From assembly GCA_002749535.1 (NCBI GenBank), contig MZZL01000409.1:895282-959281 (forward strand): a DNA stretch of 64,000 bases, in the 5' to 3' direction. A program made the translations under genes and the position numbers. Source of the DNA: Apophysomyces variabilis (taxonomy: Eukaryota; Mucoromycota; Mucoromycetes; Mucorales; Mucoraceae). Below are positions 1-11,267 of the stretch, piece by piece. Under the pieces are notes generated by a model that did no database searches, was not told where the DNA came from, and saw only the letters and a program-made list of their open reading frames with translations. The first letter of the stretch is position 1, and the number at the start of each line of letters is the position of its first letter.

Positions 1-1570
1 TCGGGCACATAAAAAGCTGCCAATACTGGAAAATTCTGGACGAAGCACTCCACGAACTGATGATATTGCTCTGATGTTGCTGTTTTACAACTCTCTAAAC
101 CGGTCTGAATACGAGTGATACCCGCCGCATCCTTCTTTTTTTCGAGTTACTTCGCTCTCCGCGTAGAACTAGTTATGGCATAATACTCTTTTGTCGACAC
201 ACGGCGTACTTGATGCCTCTGTGAGCCATTACCGTCTGCAGCTGTGTATATTTGATTCAACCCCGGATCCACGGCCCACAGTTCGAACCACTGCTCGACT
301 TCATCAATGGTAAAGTCCTCGAGGTCAATTTCTGTTGCCGGCACCTTTTCCTTTTGTTTTATACGAAAACTAGATTAACTGCAAACCCATCAGAAAGAAT
401 TCTTCCTACGAAACGATGATTTCCATTCCTGGTAAAATCTCCCAAGCTGTACGTATATATTAACAGCGTGAGTGTTTGAAACTAATGGTACCTATCGCTA
501 TTTCCCATACCTATTAAATCCGAAACGAGTAAGATCAAGCGCTTCAAAGAAATACTCGTGGGTATTCGCTCGGCTGTGTTGGTTCTCGAATGGATAACAG
601 ACTTACTAAAAGTAAGGCGTTTATTGAAACAAAACGCCACCTGCAACTTGGCTTTGGTGAAATCGAGAAAAGACGAGACAGAGTTGTATCACTAGAATTT
701 TTTTTTCGGAAGCAGCAACGATCTCATGCTCTTCTTCATAGGAAGACAGGATGTATTTTAACGTTGGAATATACGCGCCAGGCGATGCCGATATGGCTTG
801 TTGCGTTACAGGCTTAGGCGTCAGTGCCTCTAAATCATCACAAATCTTATCGACAATAGCCACTAAAGGCAAATCCGGTTCAATCAAATTAGGCCATTGA
901 GGGGATCCAGCAGCGATGCGTTCGAAGGCATATTCCGATGCAATATTTTGTATCTCAGTTTTATTCATACTCTATATATGATGAAACTTAGTTCAGACAT
1001 ACCAAACGCGATACATACCGGAAACGCTACTGACAGCTTATGTTCAACAAATGAACGCACCCGAGTTTCGAAATTTACGCCTATATTATGTGAATAGCAT
1101 TTGGCCAGCAATATACAAGCTTCTAACTATACATCAGATGATCTCAATTGTGTGCTGAGTGTTTGTTGTATCTGAGGGTACTTGTCACAAAATTCTCTCC
1201 AAGAGCCGCTAAGATCTATTGGCATTTTATCGTTTTTAGTCGTCATTGACTTGTTGGGCACAAGCTGCGTGACCGAATAGAAGAAATTTTGAGTGAAACA
1301 GATGGGTGGAATTACTTGATGATCAAGTATATACTGGTTGACAAACAGTTGAGTTCTTGCAATCACCTCTCTCGTATATTGAGAAAGCTAATGAACTTTT
1401 CTTCGGAACTGATCTCGATGTGCTTCAAGGACAATGGAATGTAGAGGAGCTTTTCGAATGAATGTTTCGAAACCTTTCCCGGGTTTATCTTGTAAGCTCT
1501 CCTCGGTCGACTTGGTGTGTCGCGGGCAACTCTTCGCTCGGGTACTTCTATGTTCGGTGGAACCACATGC
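1..1570 (-). pseudogene. Decayed Fanzor (TnpB-like) gene, copy A, cut by window edge
   Basis: Fanzors are eukaryotic TnpB homologues, RNA-guided RuvC-type DNA nucleases. Reading leftward from about 1570 on the minus strand, conserved blocks of the family appear in order but in different frames. At about 1380-1130 is a helical block with RTQLFVNQYILDH and CFTQNFFYSV. At 968-690 is a block ending in GAYIPTLKYILSSYEE. At about 690-610 is the frameshifted CRWRFVSINAL. At 344-147 is the RuvC-I block, with catalytic-type AVDPG and then STKEYYAI. The reading then continues past a frame change at about 146 (GITRIQTGLES) off the left edge. The same blocks occur in the same order in the copy at 18487-20945. 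Frameshifts near 1366 and 690 and a broken segment at 345-610 mark it as a pseudogene. The RuvC-III and zinc-finger part lies outside the window. Family assignment rests on shared motifs, not on a search. Confidence 0.72.
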
Positions 1571-1781
1571 AGGACATGGATTTGCTATAAAGGTTGTATT
1601 ACCGAAACTTGCTTGCTTACTCGCTCAAACCGTTTTCTTTGCTTTTTTCAGCGCAACACTCTGAACTTCTGGCTGGCGCGTCCGCTTAGTACCAGCTATT
1701 GGGCATACTTTAAGCGTGAAACGCTATATACCAGTGTGTATTCCAAACCTTTGACTTCTCTCATTTGACACAGTTTCAACT

Positions 1782-2333
1782 TCATGTTTTGATGCCCCCA
1801 GAGTCCACAAGAATCACACTGCGACTGATTTGCTGAGGTTGGTTGCTGTCGGTTAACTTTTTTTTATGAGGACGTGTGCGTACCTTTTTCAAGCGTTCCT
1901 CCTCCTGTAGCTGCTTTTGTAATTCCACATCAGCAGGACTTTTTTCCTTTTTCTTCTGGATGTAGTCTTTGCCTGTCAAGGCAGTCAGAGACAACATGGA
2001 AAAAGACCAGATAAGCGAACGCATATAAAACGCAAAACCATCCATGATGAGTTCAACAGTAAAAGAAGAAATAACAAGGAAGAAAGGATAATAACGCTCA
2101 GGTGTACTCACATTAAACCATTTTTTCTTTTTTTCTTGTAATGGCAACATTTATCTTACAGGACAGTGTAAACTAACAGTCGCCCAAAGAGAGGTTTCAC
2201 ATAAAATTAGCAGATTATCATTGACCTTACCCAAGGTTAAAGTCAGATAAGGAACGATTTGCCCATCCACACGTTCATGATAATTGTCTGTATAATACCG
2301 CGCCTTGCATTGAAAGTTATGGATCATCCTCAT
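1782..2333 (-). CDS. Possible small membrane protein, unrecognised
   Basis: Two abutting minus-strand reading segments (2333-2151, then 2150-1782) could be exons of one gene. The second has a hydrophobic stretch (YYPFFLVISSFTV and on through LIWSFSMLSLTAL) that would give one or two membrane passes. It is followed by a charged, coiled-coil-like tail rich in K, E and Q and ending near SVILVDSGGIKT. The composition looks protein-like, but I found no clean splice pair joining the two segments and I do not recognise the family. It sits between Fanzor copy A and a transposase fragment, so it may itself be a relic. Confidence 0.3.
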
Positions 2334-2465
2334 CTACTATTCATCTATCACTTTTGCTATAGTCCGTTACAATTTGTTGAATGTGCAATAGCAATGCTTC
2401 TATAAGCGTGCTTGCAAGCGACTCGCAACAAAATTTTTGAAGGGCAATTAAAGCTCGAATTCGCA

Positions 2466-2760
2466 AGAATAAACGCGGTTCATACCGGAATTACACTGAC
2501 GAACAGTTAGCTATGTTGCTCAATCTAGTAATGTATGAAGGAAAGTCTGCAGCAGCTGCAGGTAGAGAAGTGAGTATCAAAGAACGAACAACTCAGAATT
2601 ACTTTGAGTTGTATTACAAGAATCAAAGGGAGAGGGCTCCAGCAAATTCCTGCACCTGTGAAAAAGAGAGATCTAAAGCCAAAGCTGGTGCAAAAGTACT
2701 TTTTAGCTGGTGCAAATTACCTTGCAAAGACCTGTAGATCCTTATCAATCAGCCAATCAC
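2466..2760 (+). pseudogene. N-terminal fragment of an IS630/Tc1-like transposase
   Basis: The plus-strand reading RGSYRNYTDEQLAMLLNL, then EGKSAAAAGREVSIKERT and TTQNYFELYYKN, is a helix-turn-helix-like DNA-binding N-terminus of the type found in IS630/Tc1-mariner transposases of these fungi. It degrades after about 2630, where stops and frame changes separate it from a block reading RPVDPYQSANHMRVFWYSA. No catalytic DDE domain follows. The related catalytic half of such an element is seen separately at 38115-38454. Confidence 0.5.
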
Positions 2761-3281
2761 ATGCGTGTGTTTTGGTATTCCGCAACCCGTCTCAAGTTGG
2801 CCTGAAAATGATAACGAACGAATGTCTGAGACCGAGTCAGTGAGTTGCTGCTGTACAAGCTCACTGTGATTTTTATCTTGTCCAGCGACAACACGTTTCT
2901 TGTGTTCCTTGTCATATTTGAATATTTGAGTCATTCGCTTTTTCTCTACATGGCCTCATTTGGTTAGCGACATTCATGTTTTATTCTTCTTCTATTCCTT
3001 CTTCATACCAATGCGCTCCCTCAATCTTACCAAAGTCTTACATTAACCAAGAATATAAGAGAAGCGGCATAAAGGTGCAGTATCCTTTCTTCTCTTGATA
3101 CTTGAAAAACGTGTCCCCTGCAGCGAACTGTCTCTGAAGGAGCTAGGACCGTAAAATGGATATGATCGATTAGACCCAAGCAGTTCTGCAGATCCATCTT
3201 TAGCCCCTATTTTGCTCCTCTTTTCCTTTAATTAGCCTGAAAATCTAATCATTATCTTTCATCTCTTTCTCACAGAAGAGT

Positions 3282-6209
3282 ATGGGACCGGAAAGTCAGA
3301 TTAAACAAAAATTTATTGACGAACCTGTTGATCTTTATGCTTGCCCATCGATTTACGCACAAGATACCATATCTCAGTCTATCCATCCCTGTTTAACTAC
3401 ATCACAAGCATCTCACCCCGTTCCTGGATCGCGCCGTCGTTCCATTGAGCATAAAACTTCATTTGATGCTAAATTGAAGACCAGAGAAAACGATTTAGGG
3501 TATTTATTCTTTGAACATTATAATCACGACTTACCATAGCTTCAAAAACAGCTCTCCATTCTCCATTGTAAACAACTCCATCGGCATTTTTCCTATGCGT
3601 CTCCATATATCCAAGTCTATCGATGTAAATACTGCGCAATATTATGAGCATGATAAGCAGACCCCTTCAACTGAAGGATCATCATCCACTTTTACTACCT
3701 TGCACGGCTCCGATTCTTTCTCTGCCAAATCAGAGCTGCACGGTCAGGAAGGATTTTCAGACAGAGATAACCAACAAACAGGTACTACATCCGTGAATTA
3801 TGCGTTCCACATGAAGGCATAATTGGTTTTTGGACAGATTGATATTTAATCAAGATTAGATTTTACACCACCATTTCAAAACACCCCACCTCAGGTGCTG
3901 AAAAACGCTTCGTATTTCGACCAATTCGCGGCTTCAACCGAAAACTCATCATTGATATATAGCAATGATGAATACGCGAGACAGGCAAATTGACTATAGC
4001 GTGTGGTTGTTCATATGTACTGACATTATCCATAGTTCTCGTCATCGCCTACATTTAGCCTATCATTATCTACACGCAAGCTTACAACAAAAAACAAGAG
4101 CTTCGAATCGCTCCGAAGTAAATCATGGGTTCAATATCTAGAGAAATCCAATGCCCCCTTGTCCAATCACAAATCAATCGAAGAATCTCATTATAATGGA
4201 TGTACTCGGGCAGATTTCTATGGCCCAGCAAGGCGATACTCGCAGGGGTGGCCTACAACAAATGATATGAGGGATGGTGTAGTCGATCATCTTACAGCTG
4301 ATATCCGGATAAAGAGCCGGCCTACGGCCTCACAATCTTATTCGGATCTTCACGCGGTAGCATCAAGAAATGTCAATGGTAATATCGTTACTAGTACATC
4401 TAGTCCGTTTGTAGAAGCAAGCAAAAATCAGTTATTGGATTTATGTCAGCAATATCAGCAGCTCGGAGTTTGCTCACGGCATGAGTGCTGCTCTTATGCT
4501 CCTTCAATAGCTGCGTTGACGAATGGGATCCTATCTCCCTCTTTCTTGTATCCTAACCAAACATACGTGCCGACCAACACAAATATCCTGACGCAGCATG
4601 TCTCATTGAATGCAGCAATGTGTCAACATTATGTTATAAATCCTCTCATGGATTCCTCGAAACGATCGATGAGTTATCTTTCAAACAACGCTCACGCTTT
4701 CAATTCGAGTATGCCTGCTCATCATTCTCGTTCATCCTCTCCAACGACGAAATTGGAAGGATTGGACACTGCTCAACACCGGCGTTCTTGCAGCGACCAA
4801 GAATCGAATCGACTTTTCGGCGCGAAATTAGAAGATTACTATGGTAAATTATACGAATTATGCAAGGATCAGAATGGCTGCCGATATCTACAGAGAAAAA
4901 TTGAAGAGCAAAACGGTTTGTTAATACCAACGATTTTTGACGAGATACAGCCTCATCTGGTAGAACTGATGACTGGTAAGCTCGTGCTTTGACGAGATTC
5001 CATCTGACAACAAGTAGATCCTTTCGGAAACTATCTGTGTCAAAAGCTCCTTGAACGCTGTAACGATAGTCAAAGGAACGCCATAGTGAATATTGTGTCA
5101 CCAGAATTATTTACAATCTCCTTGAATATGCACGGTACTCGTGCGGTCCAGAAGCTAATTGAATACTTATCCACTGCTGAGCAGGTTGATGTTGCATAGT
5201 ATCAACATGTTAAGCTGATTAGCATCCGATACCTATTTAGATTCAAGCGGTGACAAAAGCACTCAATCCAAATGTCGTTGAACTCATCAAAGATTTGAAC
5301 GGAAACCACGTCATTCAAAAATGCCTACACCGACTCCAGCCCGAACATAACCAATTTATCTATGACGCTGTGTGCGAGAGATGTGTTGTTGTAGCAACTC
5401 ACAGACATGGATGTTGTGTACTTCAGCGTTGTATTGATAACGCATCACAGCTTCAAAAGGTAACTCGTATTCAACATATCGATTTCTCGGGGCTAAATAA
5501 TGAAATAGATACAACTTGTAAATGAAATCACGCGCAGTTCGTTACCACTAGTCCAGGACCCCTTCGGAAACTACGTTGTACAATACGTGCTGGACCTAGG
5601 AGACGTCGGTTTCTCTCCTGCCCTTATACAGCGCTTTCTCGGCCACGTTTGTCAATTATCCGTTCAAAAATTTAGCTCAAACGTAATTGAAAAGGTAAGA
5701 AGATGACTCTTTCTCCACAGCAGCCTATATTTCTATAGTGCATACGTGTCGCCGAGCCGGAGAACAGACGGTTGCTTATTGCAGAACTTATCGACTCTGA
5801 TGCTATGGAGAAGCTCCTTCACGATTCATTCGCCAATTATGTCGTTCAAACTTCGCTCGATTACGCTGATATAGACCAACGTGCCGAGGTTAGTTTTGCC
5901 AACCATGGGCATTACATACATAACAAACTACGGTAGTTGGTTGAATGCATACGCCCACTATTGCCTACTATACGCAGTACACCCTACGGCAAACGAATAT
6001 ATAGCAAAATTTATCGCGAACAGCAACCAACAGCAAACCGCTTGCAGCATCGTCAGAGAATACATTTTGGTGCTCAGTTTCCGCAGTCTAGCGGATCAAG
6101 ACTGGACGGTATAATTCAAAACAATATCGTTCCTATTGACGGAAATTCTTGGAAGTACAACAATCTCACTTTGGTTGGTAATGGCGCTGTTTATTCGTAT
6201 AATTCGTAG
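3282..6209 (+). CDS. Pumilio/PUF-family RNA-binding protein
   Basis: PUF proteins bind 3'UTR elements of target mRNAs and control their translation, decay or location in the cytoplasm. Eight exons assemble in frame to 762 residues: 3282-3499, 3540-3781, 4142-4975, 5018-5184, 5241-5459, 5509-5694, 5739-5888 and 5937-6209. The first ~430 residues are low-complexity and Ser/Thr/Asn-rich. The C-terminal half is a Pumilio homology domain with tandem ~36-residue repeats. Recognition-helix cores visible are NGCRYLQRK, DPFGNYLCQKL, MHGTRAVQKLIE, NGNHVIQKCL, RHGCCVLQRC, DPFGNYVVQYVL, SSNVIEK and FANYVVQTSLD. The last repeat ends in YGKRIYSKIY. The start at 3282 is the first ATG of the first recognisable exon; a run TTTCTCACAG just upstream could be an acceptor, so a 5' exon may be missing. 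The fold assignment is secure; which PUF paralogue it is cannot be told. Confidence 0.9.
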
Positions 6210-6897
6210 GAATCCACTCTGTTACTATCCCGAATACCCTTGTAAACTTGTTAATCTGACCTATGTTAATCCTGATCTTTTCTTCTCCTTTGTGGTAACT
6301 TTGTATACATTACTAGTTCATAGTTTTTGTCATCTCCTACCATTTTTAAGCGGTTTTACCCTTTTGTTAAACTGTATCATTGATATTCTATATGAGTCCT
6401 GTTGTATCGCTTGTTTTAGAATTTTAAGCAAGATAATGAAAAATGAATGTAACTTATATGTTCCTTAGAATATGCAATAGTGACGAATGCAACGGTGTTT
6501 AAATTATAAATAATGCAATGCTTGCACGATCGCCCGATCCAAAGAATAAATAATATCCAAGTTGTCAGTGGAAATAATGGAAACGTTGTCGGAATTGCTG
6601 TTAACCTGGAATAGAGCAGGACCACTAGTGAGCATCTTTACAGTTGATCTTGTCCTAGGATATCTAACGGATTTAAACGCAATTACATTGGTCGCCGCGT
6701 CTCATCCGTTGAATAGAACTTAAAAGCGCAACGGACAGAGACATCCTGCTGGTTAAGTTAAATAATTATCTACTTGCTGAGTTTGAGCCTTGGATACGAT
6801 TCATTACGTTATTCAACTTGTAATGATTGATCTCTTGTGTGACAAGGAATTTTAAAAAAGATAAAAATCATTGTCCATTGACTATTTATTTCTTAGC

Positions 6898-6960
6898 TAC
6901 CCTTGATCCCTAATGGATTTAACCGTTGCCAGTAGGAAAATATCGCGCGTCACAAAAATT
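6898..6960 (+). repeat. Direct repeat, left copy
   Basis: Beginning TACCCTTGAT and continuing through GG-TT--ACC-TTGCCAG to a CGCGC core, this segment matches 9830-9913 in the same orientation. The right copy carries about 20 extra bases that look like an internal duplication. The two copies lie about 2.9 kb apart and bracket Fanzor copy B. Confidence 0.6.
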
Positions 6961-7028
6961 TATACCCGTGTCGTGGCCGGCAGTAGGTACCGGCAAAATA
7001 TTCGCTTATTCCTATTCGTTCCTATTCG

Positions 7029-7170
7029 TGTTCGTTCATCTAACGAACAAATAAGAAAGCTTATCATTGTGAATCGAGCCAATATGAGTATTTTGATTTT
7101 AGTTAACGAACAACTCAAATATCGCCAGAAATGTTAGAATAGTAAACGAATATCCGTTTATTCGTTCGTA
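7029..7170. repeat. Cluster of short inverted repeats on AACGAAYA
   Basis: TGTTCGTT-CATCT-AACGAACA at 7029-7049 is a perfect 8-bp inverted repeat with a 5-nt loop. A second pair, AACGAATA and TATTCGTT, lies at about 7144-7163, and a lone GTTAACGAACAAC is at about 7105. Just upstream, CCTATTCGT occurs twice in tandem. No gene explains them. Confidence 0.5.
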
Positions 7171-8339
7171 TCCATTCATGCCGATGCCTAGGCGTGATAG
7201 AAAAGGAAATATAACCAGAACCGAAAAAAGGTTAGAGTAAGGTCTCTATACGTGACGAAGATTGATTAGCTTTGGTAAATAGGAATCAATCAAAGCAGGC
7301 ATTTGCAGTATGATTTAGCAAACTGACAGTACCGTACATGACGTTGCAGTAAAAATTTCCAAGTAGCAAAGGTATATCCAAACACTCAAAGATGACGGCT
7401 ATTGTGCTATTGGATAAATTAGAAAATCACCTCTATCAGAGTCATTGGATACAAGGATCAGCCTTCTTGCGGCAATGAAGTCAAGACTGAAAGAATCATC
7501 ATTAGTTGATGCGGTCTTTGCTTCTCCTTGTTGTCGAGCCTTTGGTCCATTAGAGAAAATAGATTGGAAAAAAGACGAGGTCTTTGAATAGCTTGACGTA
7601 GCTGGGGACATTCAAGATAAAGTGAGAAAAAAAAGTACAAGTTCAGCACATTAATAAATACTTCTTCCTTTTTTCCCTTAGACTTGCGAGCATTTATCGT
7701 CGGGAAGGATAAAGTTTGTCTGGTTGCTTTAGACTATGCAGATTTGACTACAAACTGTGCTGATTTGGGACAGTTTCTGCGGTAAAGAAAGAGACAAAAT
7801 AGTAAGAATCGAATTTTCATGATATTGTAATTGATAGGGAAAACTTTCATACCAAAAAGATTTATCATTGATTTGTTTCCATATACCCAATGAAATGAAA
7901 GTGTACGATTGCAATGAGCTCTTGAAAAAGCTCGAAAATACTAGAAGACTTCGACTGCAGAACAATCCCGTAACAAAGAAATAAATGGCCAGTATTTACA
8001 ATATAATAAATGGAAAAACACTAGTTCACGAATATATCATTTAAACAACGAAAGGAAAGTCTGCGATAATTGTCAACGTAACTAGCTTAAATTATTGACT
8101 ATTATGTTAAGATATACAAGAGAGGCTTGTGCTGTTTAAAGGAAGCCATGATTTTCAAACATATTGATCCTCGTTCTCAATGACCTGAGGATTATTTAGC
8201 GAACAAAATAATTACGGAGCTGCTCATTATGCCAACATATCAGCTTCCTCAATTATGTGAGATGTTGTTCATAACTGCCTCATATGGTGACCAAATTAGA
8301 GAAATATTTTGTATCTAGGAACGCTAACCATGCCCTAAA

Positions 8340-9310
8340 TTTGATAAAAGGAGAAACTAGAAGACAGTTAGCGAAATGGAAATTGAAAGTCATCTAGAGT
8401 CTGGGAAAACAGCAGCAGTGGAGGGTTATAATACATACTTGCAAAATATTTTTCTCCATATGGACACACTTATCCGTTTGTACAGACCTGAAACGGGAGA
8501 GAGAGCGTCTCACAGATACCAAGGCGTGCAAAGAACAAGAGAAGAAATGGTCAAAATACTAGCATTTGGTGGTAAAAAGTACAACTGTAGCAGACGGAAA
8601 CGGACGAGATCGAACAGAAAAGCCCGGAAAAGGAAACGAAAAAGTCGGAAGAAGCAGGTCAATAAAGATTCAGAAGTTGGCAATCCGTTGCACCAAAGGT
8701 TAATATTTATCTGCATGACAGTTCGTTACCTGCAGTAATTAACAGTTAATTGATAGCCTTCCCCAGCCAAATACATCTACGGAGAGCAGTATGCTTAACT
8801 AAACCAAGCGTTTACCTCACTGGAGGCAAAAGAAATTCACTGTTGAAAGGAAAGTGCCACTCATTGTATTTGGGGACAGGATGTTCAACGATCGATGCAA
8901 CTACAAAGGACACCGAAACGGAGTTGTGAACATGCTATGGAGACTTTGAAACAGAGAAGAAACCGCGAAAAACTAGTGGTGCTCATGATTGATGATTACC
9001 TTTCCTACAAGTAAGTTAAACCGCTGATAGTAATATAATGCTCATAAATATCATTTAGGTATGCCATATCTACAGGTGTAGGTCGTTGGAAAAGCTCACG
9101 ACTGCCGATTGCGTTTCATATCATTGCATCTTGGTCTGCAAAAACTACAAGATGTTATGGGACAGAGACGTCATGGCTGGTAAGAATCTATTCTGGATTG
9201 CGAAGTGAATTTGGTCTGGACAAGAAAGACCAAGAGAATTTGCACGGCCCTCATTAAATCAATATAACCCCGTTACGAATACGGTTGGTCCCTCCGTGCA
9301 GTTTTACGTT
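8340..9310 (+). pseudogene. Decayed Fanzor (TnpB-like) gene, copy B, C-terminal half
   Basis: From 8376 the reading IESHLESGKTA, then FLHMDTLIRLY and REEMVKILAFGGKKYN, followed by a Lys/Arg-rich stretch, aligns block by block with copy C. A frame change leads at about 8828 to KVPLIVFGDRMF and KGHRNGVVNMLWRL. Next comes VVLMIDDYLSYK at about 8980-9010, at the RuvC-II position; copy C has IDEY there, so the acidic residue is Asp here. After a plausible intron (CAA|GTAAGT to TAG/CAG at about 9060-9076), the zinc-finger region (CRSLEKL, ILVCKNYKMLWDRD) and a RuvC-III-like DVMAGKNL follow at 9077-9210. A stop inside IAK*IWSG and the frameshift near 8740-8830 make it a pseudogene. Direct repeats flank it. 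Confidence 0.72.
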
Positions 9311-9940
9311 GTACGTTTAATGCATTAATCAATTGTCGTAATCGGCAGACTTCCTGGAACTGCGCTTACTCTTGCGCATTGTACAGTTAAACCTGGTTTC
9401 ATTATTACGCACGATACTTTTCAGTCTAACTGGACCAAAGATTCACATAGTAAAAGGACAAAATTTTTATTCAAAGACACTAAGTGTCCTTTTATAAATG
9501 TCAAACGAAAGCCGACATCACTGGTGCCGTAGTACTGGCTGGTAATTGTGTCGTGCCTGCAAAATTGTAGTGACACAAAGCTTTTGGTCAGATCGGCCTT
9601 GGTCCAAAAACGGCAAACGTCTAGCGCATCGGTCCTTATCACAAAACAGCAACATCTCCAGGAAGACCATGTTCAACGAAATATTACATAATCTCTTGTC
9701 CGTTTATTTTACTTATTTTGAATGCTCGGCCGTCTCGGTATTGTTCCAATTAGTTTAGAAAAAATATAAATATCCGTAGATTTGTTTAGCAATAAAGAGA
9801 ATCATCCATTTATTCTCTATCTCTTTTGTTACCCTTGATTCTCAGTGGGTTTGACCTTTGCCAGGAAGAAAACCCAGATCAGGAAGAAAATACCGCGCAC
9901 GACAGAAAAATAAAAAAAAAATTTGACATTGGCTCAAAAA
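9311..9940. other. Intergenic, no gene recognised
   Basis: Between Fanzor copy B and the tRNA-Cys gene I see no supported gene. A 73-residue minus frame (9642-9421) with WTKADLTKSFVSLQF faintly recalls reverse transcriptases but is too short to claim. The right copy of the direct repeat occupies 9830-9913. Confidence 0.5.
9830..9913 (+). repeat. Direct repeat, right copy
   Basis: Partner of 6898-6960. It shares TACCCTTGAT, TTTGACC/TTTAACC, TTGCCAG and a CGCGC core, with an extra ~20 bases of duplicated AGGAAGAAAA-type sequence. It ends just before the tRNA-Cys terminator. Confidence 0.6.
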
Positions 9941-10011
9941 GGGACCACCGTGGTTTGAACACGGGACCTTGGGATCTGCAATCCCCTGCTCTACCACTGA
10001 GCTATGACCCC
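9941..10011 (-). tRNA. tRNA-Cys (anticodon GCA), intronless
   Basis: The minus strand folds as a standard 71-nt cloverleaf. The acceptor GGGGTCA pairs with TGGTCCC, with two G-U pairs. The D arm is GCTC-AGTGGTA-GAGC. The anticodon arm is GGGGA-TTGCAGA-TCCCA, with anticodon GCA. The T arm is CCGTG-TTCAAAC-CACGG. The discriminator base is U, as expected for cysteine tRNA. GTTCAAAC serves as the B box. Runs of T directly downstream (below 9941 on the minus strand) act as an RNA polymerase III terminator. The only blemish is a G-A mismatch closing the anticodon stem. Confidence 0.93.
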
Positions 10012-11267
10012 CGGCACGCTTGACAGCTTGTGTGATATTTTTTCAGGCCTCACCACCCGAGTAAATGCAACATGGAAAGAATGAAAAGATGGAGCCTTTG
10101 GGAGTAAGAATGGTGGAAAGTTTGTCTTGATCTTCAAGAAGTACACGGCTAGGTACACTACACGTTGGCCTAGGTGCGCGACCTTTGCTCTTGGTTTGGT
10201 GCACACCTGCCTTGTACGTGCACAACTCCTACGGACCTGGTTGGTACACCACAATCAATTATTTGTACACGCACATCCGCTTCGGACGTAAATGGTCATT
10301 TGGTGTAACTTGGAAAACACAACTGAATCCTTCCTCCCATTCTTTCCCAGTGATCGCATGCTTTTCCTAACCCATGTCCTTAGCGTTTACCTCCGTTTTG
10401 TATGGTTTCAATTTTAAGTTAGTTCTAGTGAATTCCCCTCTTTGGTCGAATAGTTTCAGAGGAAATAAAGACACGGGAAAGGACCTCTTTCGAAAAAGAG
10501 GAGGAGGAATTTCCGGAAAAAAAGAACCTTTTGAACCAAAAAGAACCGGAACCGTATTGTACTTGCAAACATCTTTTCTGGGTACAGTGAATTTGGAGTG
10601 TCTTTGAGATTGCTTTTGAGAAAGGATCTAAGGAACTCATCTTTACTGCTAAGATCGTTTGAAGTGACATTGTTTATTTGGTGAACTCCCTTTGTTATCT
10701 TCCTTCATATATTTTATTTTGTTTTCACACTCTTCTACTACCCTTCGTTATATCTTTTCCTTAACCCGACCCTCCCTCAATTGTATTTGTTTGAACAGTT
10801 GATATTTTGTGAATTCATTATTCACACTTGTTGTTGTTGTACTTTTGTGTCTTGTACTATTTTATTTATTTCTATCCCCATCCTTCTTTTGTACTTACTT
10901 GTCACAGTACATAAGCACCGCACGTGTCACGCTCTTTCGCTTTTTCATCACTTTTTTCGACTTCACGAAAGAAGTGTTCCTTTCATCTTTAAAAAAAAGT
11001 GTTCATCCGTCCTTTATTTTTTGATATATTGTTCTCCCCGATTTCCACTTTACTATATCTCAATTTCAGTGCGTGTTAGCTTAAACTTTTCCCTGTTTTT
11101 ACATCAATTTTCTGAACGTTCGAAAAAAATTTTATCAGAAAGAAAAAGGATTTTTTTCTCAAGTTCCCCTCCCCCTCCCTCTTCTTCAATCCCCGCCCTA
11201 AATTTTTCTTCCCAGGTGCACCCCTCCCTTTGATATTCAATCTCAACAGGCGCCTTTTTCAGAAATT
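10012..11267. other. tRNA flank and probable LINE 5' region
   Basis: No gene is recognised. The last ~500 bases are strongly T- and C-rich on the plus strand and lead without break into LINE ORF1, so they probably belong to the LINE 5' untranslated region. The exact left end of the element is not visible. Confidence 0.45.

Larger units (their letters stand above)
6210..8339. other. Gene-poor stretch with repeat relics
   Basis: No supported gene. It contains the 3' flank of the PUF gene, one copy of a direct repeat (6898-6960) whose partner is at 9830-9913, and a cluster of inverted repeats built on AACGAAYA at 7029-7170. The N-terminal half of Fanzor copy B would be expected at about 7000-8340, but I could not recognise it there. 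Open frames here look random. Confidence 0.5.

Noticed and set aside
4700..5101. 133-codon minus-strand frame
   Set aside because: Antisense shadow of the PUF gene; the plus-strand frame carries clear Pumilio repeats.
9421..9642. Minus-strand frame with WTKADLTKSFVSLQF taken as reverse transcriptase
   Set aside because: The likeness to RT (xDLxxxF) is one short motif without YxDD or neighbouring RT blocks.
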